DNA of 64,000 bases. Origin: Lumbricus rubellus (Eukaryota; Annelida; Clitellata; Crassiclitellata; Lumbricidae). The DNA lies in contig OX243814.1 of the NCBI GenBank assembly GCA_945859605.1, positions 22,685,345 to 22,749,344 on the forward strand, written 5' to 3'. The notes beneath the pieces were generated by a model. It had not been told where the DNA came from and did not search any database. It worked only from the letters and a program-made list of their open reading frames with translations. This document shows, one piece after another, positions 12,655-22,889 of this stretch (within the stretch, counting starts at the first letter, position 1; each line of letters starts with the position of its first letter). Position numbers and translations under genes: made by a program.

Positions 12655-12870
12655 TGCATTTGTAGCGTGCCTCTTCAAAGAGCAATGGCACTCCCAAGTC
12701 CCAAGTCAGCATGGTCAAATAAAACTGTCTTAATTAAGGTGAGAGCGGATACTTGAGAAGAATGAGTTCTATAAATGGAGCAGAGCGTCTCACTGGGAGG
12801 CCATTCCAGGTCAAGGGTACTCACTACTCGGTGGCAGTGAAAGGATTTCAGGTTTGGGGGACTATGAAGC
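12655..12870 (-). mobile_element. CR1/L2-type LINE C-terminal fragment
   Basis: On the minus strand the stretch encodes a degraded version of the LINE C-terminal end (a 'LEWPPS.TLCS' motif equivalent to 'PxxWNxLP' in better copies), then a decayed tail near 12660-12690. It carries frameshifts. Confidence 0.4.
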
Positions 12871-13039
12871 CCTAACTAAACCCAACTACAACAAGTTTCT
12901 TGAGGGCGCTCTTTTTACAAGCGCTGAAGGCGCAAAGCTGTGAGTGCTGAAGGCACGAAGCCCATACCGACTATGGGTTTGGGGGGAGTATCGTAAACCC
13001 CCCCCCCAGTATACTGTCATATGAGTACTAGAAAACCCT

Positions 13040-13512
13040 AGAGGCATGCATGTCCATAGGCGGAAATTTGGTCCAGAAGTGGGGAGGACAAATGAGTGGC
13101 CAGAGGTCTATCACCGAGGCTCGAAGAGCCGAGCAGGGGTAGGGGTTTTGGGAAGGAATGTGCAAGGTTGACTGCTTGAGCTAGTTGGCTCATTAACTGG
13201 GGTGGGGGTATTTCTTAGTGGAAATCTCTTGGGTACAGCCAGACTGTGACTGATCTAACAACCCTGCATTGTGGTCTGGTCATTTACATTGAGTATGGGG
13301 CGCCCCTTAGAGCTCAATGGGGCGCCAAAATCATGTCTGGCAAGCGGTTTGCAAGTAATGAGAACTAACTGGATTTAAAATCTTACAAATTTATATTGGA
13401 TAAAATTAGCCGAAAAAGACAGTGTAAAAATTGTCGATTTTAGCCTTCATTTTGGCGCCCACTCCCCTCGGCGCCCGGGGACACTTGTCCCCCTCTACGC
13501 CACTGAATCAGA
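13040..13512. repeat. Decayed hAT-like repeat segments
   Basis: The stretch from about 13055 (CATAGGCGGAAATTTGGTCC ... CGAGCAGGGGTAGGGGTTTTGGGAA) is paralogous to 25999-26100. The right part ends CTACGCCACTG near 13495-13506, the complement of the CAGTGGCGTAG terminus seen at 36891. I could not identify paired ends or target duplications. Confidence 0.4.
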
Positions 13513-13533
13513 GTGATGATAGAAAGGTAAAGA

Positions 13534-13573
<40 letters not shown>

Positions 13574-13894
13574 ATATAAATAAAAATGTAACTGCGTTTG
13601 TGTCGGCTTCAAGGATCTCCGAGCTTTCTTCATCGATTGCTTTCAAAACTTCACCAAAACGTTTTGTTCCAATACGGCCGGGTTTGCAGAATGCTTTTTG
13701 GGGTTTAGCGCAATCTTTTAAACAAAACAAAAAACGTTGCAAATTCTACCGTTTTCAACACATAGGCCTACGCCCGTCGATAAGCCTTGCCTTCCATTTC
13801 GGGCGCGTTTCAAATGGTGGTTCAAATGTGTGTTCCGTTTATGTAGCGCATTTCAACACATTCCATTGCGGCCTTTTTGCTGAAGCGTTTTAGG

Positions 13895-15169
13895 TAGACC
13901 TGAGAGTCGCCGCCGTTAAGTCGACTAAGTCGACTTGATATAGGTCAAGTCAAGTCAAGTCATATTTAATCCAAGTCGCCGCCAATTTTTTCTCTCCAAA
14001 CCGCCGCCATATTATTCCTGCATAGTCGACTCGATCACTCAAAATTATTCTGAGGCCTACTTACTTATTTGATTTATAAGACGCCTGATGGCCGATGCCT
14101 ATAAACAAGAAACTAGCGGAAATTCGGGTAATTTCCAATGTTTCATAGTTTCTTAAAGTGATGGACTGTGATATAGACGCGTTTGAAAGTTTGTAGTACA
14201 TTGAATCGAGAACGAGTTTATCTGTTTTGGGTCTATTAACTGTAATTATGCAGAAAATAGTACCGCAGCGTAAGCCAGCGTCAGGGTCCTCGGACCTTAA
14301 GAATAAGAACGTTAGTTCGTCTGCGCTTAGTAGAAGTGAACGGGCCGCATTAGCTGAACTTCGTGTTATTACTGGCGTTGGTCGTAAAGGCAGCTGCAGC
14401 AGCCGTCCTCGTAGTGAGGTATGGAAATACTACGGATACTTGCATGTCGCAAAAGATGATGCCGGACCAAGTACTAGTACCGGCTCAGTATCGTATGAAC
14501 CCTTAAACGACGAAAGGATCTACTGCAAGTGAGTGCTGTTAACTTGTTTTAGAAACCCACACTGTAGGCCCAATCTCCTTCATCAAGGCTTCATGTAACT
14601 TTTTGGGGAGTTTGGGAGGGTGTTGCCCCAATGATCCAATCAGACCCATCCCCACATTTTTTAGACTGTTCAATCTGATAGACGGTATTTTTAAATTGAA
14701 TCTGAAGTGTATAAACTATGCGACAACATGTGATATTGATTATTATTGATGCTATAATTTTTTATGTTCAATTCTGACATTTGCAGTGATATCAATGAGA
14801 GTAAATATGGATTATGGAACCGATATGACATTGTGTTGAATTTTATGACAGAATAATTTAGCAGACAAAATCACAAAAAACACTGTTGTGAAGCATACTT
14901 TCAAGTGCTAAATATGAACAACTGTTTTGATCTGCTGACGAGTGTTGAGAAAATAAGGTCACAGCTTCAAAAAATAATGTTAGGTCTATATAGGCATGCA
15001 GTTCCCAGCTGCCAATGCACTTATTAAATGAAACTAGACAGAAGTCGTGACTCCAAGTCACGAAAGTTGGGAGTCAAGTCAAGTCACGAAGGTGGAGTCA
15101 AGTCACTTTCAAGTCATGTAGTTCTCCGAGTCAAGTCATAATTCCAAAGTGAAGTGACTCTCAGGTCTA
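13895..15169 (+). mobile_element. hAT element with BED-finger exon, 1275 bp
   Basis: Inverted ends TAGACCTGAGAGTC at both termini (right end reads GACTCTCAGGTCTA) are flanked by perfect 8-bp duplications GTTTTAGG at 13887-13894 and 15170-15177. Just inside each end lie arrays of AAGTC/GTCAAGTCA motifs (about 13917-13970 and 15045-15165), the kind of subterminal repeat transposases bind. It has a 5' transposase exon but is too short for a full hAT transposase, so it is an internally deleted derivative. Confidence 0.9.
14227..14530 (+). pseudogene. hAT transposase 5' exon, partial BED finger
   Basis: An open frame of about 100 residues ends at a splice-donor-like CAAG|GTGAGT... reading (ACTGCAAGTGAGTG) near 14527-14535. 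Near its end is 'SRPRSEVWKYYGYL', typical of the start of a BED zinc finger (small-x-VWxxF/Y), and it closes with 'IYCK', where a BED CxxC would be split by an intron. The ATG was taken as the first in frame; an internal Met further in is possible. No downstream transposase or dimerisation domain is visible before the element ends, so it is probably a remnant. Alternatively it is a host exon captured by the element. Confidence 0.5.
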
Positions 15170-16076
15170 GTTTTAGGGCACTATCCGTGTCGCTATCGGA
15201 AAGGAACGGTGTGAGGGAGGAAAGGAGGGGGAGGGAGCGGGACGGAGAGGGAGGGGAGAGATGGAGGATTGAGGGATGAGGGGAGGGGAGAGATGGAGGG
15301 ATGAGGGGAGGGACAGGGGTGGATGGCAGGGAGAGGAAGAAAGGGAGGGGCGAGGGAGGAGAGGGCGGAGGGGAGAGGAGGGGAGGGGAGGAGGAGGGGA
15401 GGTGGAATGGAGGTAGGGAGGAGGGGTGGTTGGATGCTCTTTTCAGCCACAGCAACGCGTGGCCGGGTACGCTAGTAGCCTATATATATATAATATTCAT
15501 TTAATGTGAAAAAAACAGGTTGACAAGACCGCAACTCAGTTAGGCCTACATGGAAGGGATGTGCTACGGGTTACACAGTCGCTTGTTACCGCAACCGGTA
15601 GCCTACAATTATGCAGTTCGAACAATTCACAATAACGGAGATTACAGAATACACAAATCTTAAATAGGCTACCTGCATGGTATACAAACTGGACAGCCTG
15701 CAATACACAGGCTATTATTACTGTAAGTCTGTAACAATTATTATTCTATACAATAATAATAACAATTAACGCGAGAATTTTAACATGACTGCAGCACGTG
15801 GTTTCTCTGGTCTCACCATCGGGGCAAGATGGACCCCTAAAAGCACCTAAAATTTAAAAATATAGTCTAATGCAACTTCTGCGTTGTTCTCACTATTTTA
15901 ATTTAGGCCTAGGCTATTATATGCATGAAAATATTAGGCCTATTCTGCATGTGCTCAGAACATGCTATGATGAAAGCCTAATGAGAGGGGCATGATTTAT
16001 TAGACTGGTATAAAAATTATATATAGGCCTATATTTAATTCATCAAAAAGTGCAGGATGACACACCGCGCAGCCTG

Positions 16077-17724
16077 GTAGGGTGAGTGATGGGTAAGTGG
16101 GACACTTAAGGGAATGACGTGCAGTCGAGGAGTCCATATATTGAAACAGACCAAACTAAATGCATACACAGACAGTTTAGACTGTGTCTGATTCCAGGAG
16201 CTGCTAAAGTGGGACAAAATAGCTATTAAAGTGGTCCATAACTTGGTGTTGCTTAGGAAGGTACGACAATTTATATTTGTCTTCGAAAAACGGTAAAGTG
16301 GTCCACTATTGCTACTAAAGTGGTCCAACACTGATAGGCTCTATTAGCATCAAAATTTATAGGTCTATAAGCCTAGTTAACATACAAAAAAGGTAGTCAA
16401 TGATAACTTAAGACTAGAAGGTAAGTTGTTGCGCACAGAGAACACAAAAAAATCAGAAAACAGCGACTGCATTGTATCCAAGACTGTGCGAGTTTCTTTT
16501 CGGCTTTACTGTTCTCGACAACACTACACTCGTAGCAAGTGGAGGGCTCATTTGTAGGCCTATAGTTCGTCCCAGCTTTCTTTTTTGCTTTCTTAATTGT
16601 TTTTCGGCTTAGCTGTCACTTCATTTTCTTTCTTCTGTCTCTTTACTTTGCTTCCATTAGAAGTAGGTCCATTCAAGTTCTCTCCCCCTTGTTTTTCTTA
16701 GGCTTATGTCGAGTGACCTTCTCTTTCAGAAACTCGCCATGTTCCTTGCTGGTCATATGTGAGTAGGCGATTTAATCACTAGTCTAGTGCTTGTTGTTCT
16801 TTTCCGAACTGGGAAACAATTAACGTAATCGTAATCTAGGATTTATATAGGCTTATATTCAACAGACCTATCAACACGGGCCCGTACGTATGCTTAGTTC
16901 AGCTGCAATAGGTTGTCCCACTTTAGCAGCAGATCGCTGTCCCACTTTGACAACACAGCTGTCACTAAAGTGGGACACCTATACACCAGCAGGTTTTGTA
17001 AATGCATGTTGAGATTTGGTGATAAAAACCGTTTCTGGTAGATCATTTCGTCAGTATATTTCAACATAAATTGCATTCAATAGAATTATTTATCGTTAGT
17101 GTCGACAAGGCCCTTAGCAAATTAATGTTATCAAAATTATGTAAACCGCAAATTCACTAACTTTCGAAAATCGAATGTTACACGCACAACCAAAGACAAG
17201 CATCTCAACACAGGCCCTCAAGATATCCGATGTGACCAATCACAGGTGATCTCTGCTTGTCAACCAAAGGCATTTAAATACCTCCAATAAAACGTGTGTA
17301 CGCACTTATTAATGACGTCGGGTATATTGCCATAGACTATGTATTTTGCTCGACCACGCACGTTCAACGCCGCTGCTCTCTCCGCTCAGCTGCGCAAGCG
17401 GAACTTATTGTTCCACGCTCTCGGACTGCAATGAGGCAGCGCCGTGCTTTCTCCGTGGCTGGCCCTGCGACCTGGAATGAGCTCCCTGTTATCCTTCGTC
17501 AAATACCTATTAGCCCTTCTACTTCTACTTCATTTCTTTCTCTTCTCAAAACTGTCTTATTCGACCGGGGTTAGACTGGGAGCGCTCCTGAGTAGTAACC
17601 TTGAAGGAGCGCTATATCAAATTCTCAGTAAATAAATAAATAAATAAATAATAAGCATGTAAGCCTCACTAGCTTAGCTGTCCCACTATAGTGACCTGTC
17701 CCACTTACCTATCACCCACCCTAC
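16077..17724. mobile_element. Foldback DNA element with AGTGGGACA repeats
   Basis: The left end GTAGGGTGAGTGATGGGTAA pairs in inverted orientation with the right end (complement GTAGGGTGGGTGATAGGTAA), each followed by GTGGGACA. The motif AGTGGGACA or AGTGGTCCA recurs about five times within 16090-16325, with more inverted and direct copies near 16915-16980 and 17688-17710. No transposase is visible. A LINE fragment (17296-17640) lies inside the right half. A target duplication was not recognised. Confidence 0.6.
17296..17640 (+). mobile_element. CR1/L2-type LINE 3' end
   Basis: It encodes a LINE C-terminal tail with 'RQRRAFSVAGPATWNELP', then the stem-loop GGAGCGCTCCTGAGTAGTAA ... GGAGCGCTATAT and a (AAATA)n tail. 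The C-terminal motif parallels the larger antisense copies at 40.5-46 kb, so it is a 5'-truncated insertion of the same group. Confidence 0.75.
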
Positions 17725-18449
17725 ATAGTGACATTAAGTAAAACAAAAAGGAAAATTAAAGCGTCTTCTTAAATAGATCATTGTTAATAATATTTGTTAA
17801 TTTAATGATTGTTAACGCTCTTGTAGAGAACTCTGGAAATAAAATTCTTATTGTCTTTTTGCGGGAGACGGAAATTAATAATCTTGCCCAGTGTGAGGTC
17901 GTTGAGCCCAACGCAATTTTATATTGTTATATTGTTATATTGTTATATTGTTATTTATTTATTATAGCGATTGTCTTAACTCATTCCAGCCGGAATTGTT
18001 TTGATACCTATGCTGTTAATGGGGTCACGGGTAACCCCATCCGGCGGGAAAGAGTTAAGTAACGCGCCTAGACATTATCATTCTCACAATGCTCTCGTTG
18101 AGGTTTCTCGCTTCAACCGCTTGTTTATCGAAGACTAAATTGTGATGACGTCATCCTGCACTGCTGAAAACTTTCGTCGCTAAAGTGTTACGAGGCACAA
18201 ACAATGTAGCAACACTATTGCAGTCGATTTCGGTGAGTGAACAGCGAATTTGGTCTGTAGGGCCTATAGGCTAAATTATCTCGAGATGGATAAGAACAGA
18301 AATTAATGGCATTTTATCTGCCACGCGTGAATCTACAGCAATAGACAGCAAAATACGACTAGAAAGACCGAAACAGATCTCCATAGGCGTATGCCTATAC
18401 GAAGACCTACAGGCACAGGTTTCAAGCTGTAAGTCTACGGATAGGATCG

Positions 18450-21066
18450 ATGGCAGCGGTCCCGCAGCAAAAAAGACAGAGCATCGTTTTGGCGTTGACG
18501 GATCACTCGGATAGTGAAGGACATCTCCAAATCGACGCAACTGATTCGAATGACGACTTATCGACAGGTGGTGATGTCGAAAACGACTCCTCGCGTTTTC
18601 CAAACGCAATCGACACCGCTACGCAAGGCAGTGTACGTGGAACGAACGACGGCAATGGAGGACGTACAGCAGCAGCAGCAGCAGCAGCGGCAGCAGCAGC
18701 AGCAGAAGCAGAAGCGGCAGAAGGCGTCGGAGGCACTATCGTTCAGATTCAGAAGGAGCAGCGCGTTTCCATCACAAAGAGACTCGAGAGGCAGAAGAGG
18801 ACAGCGAAAGCCATCGAGGACAGAATCAGGCAGACGCTACAAGACAGACAAAAGACGATCGACTCAATTTACGATGAACATAAAGACCTTCAAAAGAATT
18901 TACACAAATTAGAAGTCATTGCAAGAGATAAAGGCAAGTATGCAGACCTAAGTAAGTAAGTAGGGGTACTATTAGGTGGTATCAACTAAGTATCACTCTG
19001 TTATCAACTGAGATGACTCATCACTTCTTCAAGCAGAGGAATCTCTTACTCTTTACGTTCATCAACTCAGTGGCTTCATGTACACCCCAAAAACATTAGC
19101 CATTTTCAACGCAGATAGGCCTCACTCCTCTCGTTCAATATAAAGAACCGGTATTAACTCATGGTAGAAAGGTAAATCAATTAGATGTCAGATGTGGATA
19201 CAGGCACGGGAAACGGATATTACCACCTGGACATTATCCCCCGGACATTACCCCCCCGGACAAAAGCCCCCGGACATTATCCCCTCGGGGTATACAGGAC
19301 ATTATTCGCCCCGGTCTTTGATATCATCACCTAAAAATGATGCAAAAAATGTAAGAATAGGCCTATGTTAAGATTAATATCCATTCATTTAGACATTTAA
19401 AAATAGTTCAAGCAATAGTTGAAAATTGTTACTTGTTAAAATATGCTAAGGCTTAGGCCTATATTTTTATATTATGCGCTCAGGGTTTCACCATGAAAGC
19501 AAGGACCAAGAATAATTATTTCCACATTTTCCAGAGTCGATGCGAGCGCTAACAGATTTTCCCGTATGCGTATCGAGGCGTGGTTACTCCATTGACTGTG
19601 GCTGAAGCTGGCGCCAGGGCTGTGCTCAAGGTCATACGCGGGTATACGGCGTATAGCCTACTCACCTCCGGGAAAAAACGGCATCGTATACTCACCTCCC
19701 GAATACTAGGGTATAGGCCTACGCGGGTAAAAACCAGGGTACACGGGTATACGCTAAATTCGGGCCAATTCGGAGCAAATGACTAAAAAAGGTCATCAGG
19801 TTTTTTCAGGCGAAAAATTGGCGACTTTTACGAAACAAATTTTGAGCGGGAAAATTTGAGCGGGAAAATTTGACCGGCGGTAGCGTGTAGGCCTACTCAC
19901 CTCAAAAGTTCTGAGTACAGCCCTGGCTGGCGCTAGTCGTGGGACCAGTCGTTTCCGGAGGATCTTCGCTCATTTTTGACGAAGAGGACAATTTCGATTG
20001 ATATGATCAAGGGCTTGACATTCATATAAATGTCGAGGTGCCCGGTGGGTACTTCCGGTCCAACGAGCATCGGGTCTTGGTCTTGACCAATTGTCGCTCG
20101 TCCTCGATCCGTTGCTCCATTCCAAACGAACTCTTCATCGCACGCGAATGATATCCAGATTATTTCAGAAGACGCTACAAGTTTCGGTCATTTCAACCTG
20201 ACGCAAATTTAGCTGCTCTTGAATATGTCGCAAGAGCGGCAAGACGGCAGCCGTCGGTTGTCGGCTCTGTTTCTTTCACAGTAGGCCTAATTCTCATCTG
20301 TCCATAACGTTGTTCGTTAGGTCCATCGTAAATCGTAATCCACCCCTGCTTTCCGATACCCGTCCAATCTCGTGGCTACCTGCTTCATCCAATGATCGAG
20401 CGGGACTCGTGTTCTCGTAGTTTCATAGTGAGTCTTCGGTCGGATAAGGCGTCGATGAATGCGCACGTATAGCGACATCGTCGTGTCTCTGTGCATTGCA
20501 GTAGCTACAGGGTATACGCGAGAGTCATTAGTCGACGAATGTCCTGCACTAGCGAGTTCAGTTCTTCTCCATCTCTTTGTTTTCTCGTACTCACTGTTGG
20601 GTTTGGTACAAGACAGCTTGGTCAGCAATACCACAGCTGAGTCGTAGGCGTTGCACCAGGTTGGACCAAGTGACGACATTCTCAGCGACCAACGCCCACA
20701 ACTGGCTCGCTGGTTCGACCAGAGCGCACATAGGCGTCCTACATTTGAAGTGTCAATGACAGAGATCTGTGATGAATCCTTTTGTGAAAAGACAGCATTT
20801 CTATGACTTTAATGTAAAAGATTATTAAATTGCAGTTGCTTAATCGCATTACAGCTGTGGATGTTGCTATACGAAAAGCAGAAGAAGAGCAAGCCGCAAA
20901 ATCGTTGGAAAGAAGAAAATTGGATAAGAAGATTAAGGAGACGATCGATGGAAGACAGGAAATGATTCAGCAGTTGGTTGCCGAACAAAAGCAGATTAAT
21001 GAAAACATTCATGAACTCGAAGAGTTCATCACTGCAGTCAGCAGCGACACATCAAGTACGATGTAG
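18450..21066 (+). CDS. Two-exon coiled-coil protein, unknown function
   Basis: Proposed exons are 18450-18951 and 20855-21066, giving 237 residues. The donor is CTAA|GTAAGTAAG. The only acceptor found that keeps the coiled-coil frame is ATTACAG|CTGTGG at 20854/20855; the stronger-looking TTGCAG at 20835 would hit an immediate stop. The order is an acidic Ser/Asp-rich N-terminus (about 15-65), an alanine run encoded by GCA repeats (about 74-86), then charged helical segments from about 100 to 230. The two halves look related: 'KRLERQKRTAKAIEDRI..' then 'DRQKTID' in exon 1, 'KSLERRKLDKKIKETI..' then 'GRQEMIQ' in exon 2, each ending H-x-LE. I do not recognise the family. Against it are the nearby repeats; for it is the continuous coiled coil across the splice. 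It is probably a real gene, but no homology was checked. Confidence 0.55.
18664..18722 (+). repeat. GCA/CAG trinucleotide repeat
   Basis: A near-continuous GCA repeat with GCG and GAA interruptions lies inside exon 1 of the coiled-coil gene. In the annotated frame it gives alanine then Ala/Glu; the other forward frame gives glutamine and explains a shadow poly-Q ORF. Confidence 0.8.
19218..19420 (+). repeat. GGACATTATCCCC family repeat, left arm
   Basis: Tandem-like GGACATTATCCCCC/GGACAAAAGCCCCC units are followed by a tail (ATCATCACCTAAAAATGATG ... TAAGAATAGGCCTATGTTAAG). This pairs over roughly 200 bp in inverted orientation with 21790-21990. It lies in the intron of the coiled-coil gene. 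Confidence 0.65.
19950..20760. other. GC-richer intronic island with open minus-strand frame
   Basis: This block is visibly richer in G+C than its surroundings and carries overlapping ORFs on both strands; the longest is 120 codons on the minus strand (20317-20679). No motif is recognisable. It could be an exon of an unrecognised antisense gene, an old retrocopy or a repeat. Confidence 0.3.
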
Positions 21067-21149
21067 GCTACATCAGTCACTTCTAGTGCAACCATTCTCG
21101 ATGATAATGGATCCGTGAATTGCAGATTTTAAGTTGGCATGTAGCCTAC

Positions 21150-21995
21150 GATTGTAGGACATTATGCCCCTTGTACATTATCCCCCCTGAACTATCCCCT
21201 GGACAAAAGCCCCCGGACAAAGGTCCCCGATTTTGTGTAGGACATAGGGCTACTCCCCTGGACAAAATCCCCTCTGTGCAAGTAGTTGGTTTCTTCATTT
21301 AATTGATAAAGATTAATCGCTCTGGTTTTGTCCGCTGTGTAAACTTGTTAATGCCGTCACCGATAACACTTAGGCCTATAATACTGCCATTCAGATGCAA
21401 ACTAAAGACTTGCTAGGCTATGCTAGCTAGCTTCATTTAGTTAAATTCATTTCTAACACAAGGAGTTGTTGTCAGTTAGGTCCACAATTGAGACTTTTTA
21501 AGGCTGCTTGCGACTTAAGTTGGATACTTGCAAATGGTCGTAACATCCAAAAATATATATATATCCCATTAACTACATCTGTCAGGAACATTGGACAACT
21601 AGTGTAATAAATTATTAATATATTCGTATGGGTAGACCTATATTTTGACCCATAATTTTAATATATAATGCTAATATGTAGGCCTACCTGAACATATTAT
21701 TCTTATGAATTTTTAAAGTATAATTTGTATGTATAATATACAAATATAAAAATATAAGCTATGAAATATTATAATAATATTCAAATGTAATGTCTAAAAT
21801 CTAAATGTATAGATAATCACCTTAACACAGGCCTAGTCTTATATTTTTTGCATATTTTTAAGTGATGATGTCATAGATCAGGGAGATAATGTCATACCCT
21901 GGGGTGGATAATGTCCGGGAGCTTTTGTCCTGGGGGTTAATGTCCGGTGTGGTGGGGGGGGGGGGGTAATGTCCAGAGGGATAGTGTCTTGAATT
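21150..21995. mobile_element. GGACATTATCCCC family element with inverted ends
   Basis: The left end near 21155 (GTAGGACATTATGCCCCTTG ... GGACAAAAGCCCCCGGAC) and right end near 21880-21990 (GGATAATGTCCGGGAGCTTT ... GGTAATGTCC) are inverted copies of one motif, separated by about 600 bp of very AT-rich DNA. A related sense copy is at 29178-29330 and a fragment at 24830-24920. This is either one MITE-like element or two insertions in opposite orientation. Confidence 0.5.
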
Positions 21996-22300
21996 TCCAC
22001 ATTGCAATGGCAGCATTTTAAGGTGTCATTTTTTTTATCAAAATAGCTGTACTTTTTCAGAGCCTCATCAGAAACTTTTTGAATTTCCACATTGCAATGG
22101 CAGCATTTTAAGCCTTTAAGGTGTCATGTTAACAAAATAGCTCTGCACTTTTCAGTGCTTTTATGAGTGACCTAAGACTTGAATAAATATATGCTTAATA
22201 TAGTTTTAAAAATATTTTTGTGGGAGTTTCCACACTGCAATGGTACCTTTTGAAGATGCCATTTTAGGATAATAACCCCATTATTTCAGTACTGATAAAA
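21992..22300 (+). repeat. Degenerate tandem repeat, three units
   Basis: The unit GAATTTCCACATTGCAATGG ... ATTTTAAGGTGTCATTTT ... TTTTTCAG is seen at about 21992, 22080 and 22222, diverging in the third. A weaker relative (CACACTGCGATGGTAG) is near 26134. Confidence 0.6.
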
Positions 22301-22784
22301 ATTGTTTTAGAATTTCGATATAATATTATATTATATAATTATATATTATATGATTATAATTACAATAAAAATATCTTCATGTAACAGTTCATCTGCTCAG
22401 TTCTGCTGTTGCTGGGTTATTCTAATGAATAACTGCAAACGTGAATATAATAGTATATAAGATGACTTTTCAGCACTATAATCAGCTTATCCCTGTTTCC
22501 CAAAATGGTCCTGAATTGCTGACCAAGATGCACTTTCTAAAATCATATTTAATGGTACACAAATCAACCAAGAACTAATAAAGTACCAGTACCAAAATCG
22601 TGAAGCCACAGTCATGTAGTAATGATGCTGTTTTACTAGGTGTTCAAATAATAGGACCAAAAACATTTTGAAATTTGACAGCTTAAAATTCGAAGGATGG
22701 CACTGGAGAGAAGCCATTTAGTTGTACTGCTTTCAAGCTGTTCCCATTTATGCTGAACTTTGACAATTTTTGTATTAGGCTCTG

Positions 22785-22815
22785 TGTGTGTGTGCGTGTG
22801 CGTGTGTGTGTGTAA
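22785..22815. repeat. TG/CG-rich microsatellite
   Basis: A TG run with CG interruptions, followed at 22840-22880 by CTATAAAAATCGTC and (AATTAC)n, which resembles a LINE 3' end with its hexamer tail. Confidence 0.6.
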
Positions 22816-22889
22816 AGCATCCTAGAAGTAGCTTGCTACCGACGATGCTATAAAAATCGTCTTAATTACAATTACAATTACAAAATAGT

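Larger units (their letters stand above)
13571..15475 (+). mobile_element. Helitron containing a nested hAT element
   Basis: The 5' end TCTATATAAATAAAAATG follows a host A at the end of a TA microsatellite. The 3' end has hairpin GCCACA/CGTGGC at about 15446-15463 and ends CTAG at 15472-15475 before a host T. The first 130 bp match the Helitron at 2866 and the last about 60 bp match its 3' end. A GGGGA-rich purine tract fills about 15205-15420. Removing the nested hAT (13895-15169) leaves about 630 bp, so this is a non-autonomous Helitron with no Rep/helicase. Confidence 0.8.

Noticed and set aside
15114..15504. Pro/Ser-rich minus ORFs and Gly-rich plus ORF
   Set aside because: Same polypurine tract of the Helitron ending at 15475.
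18514..18912. Poly-glutamine ORF
   Set aside because: Alternate frame of the GCA repeat; the overlapping frame gives a coiled coil that continues in exon 2.
20835..20836. Acceptor TTGCAG for coiled-coil exon 2
   Set aside because: Joined to the CTAA|GTAAGT donor it gives an immediate stop; the acceptor 19 bp downstream keeps the frame.
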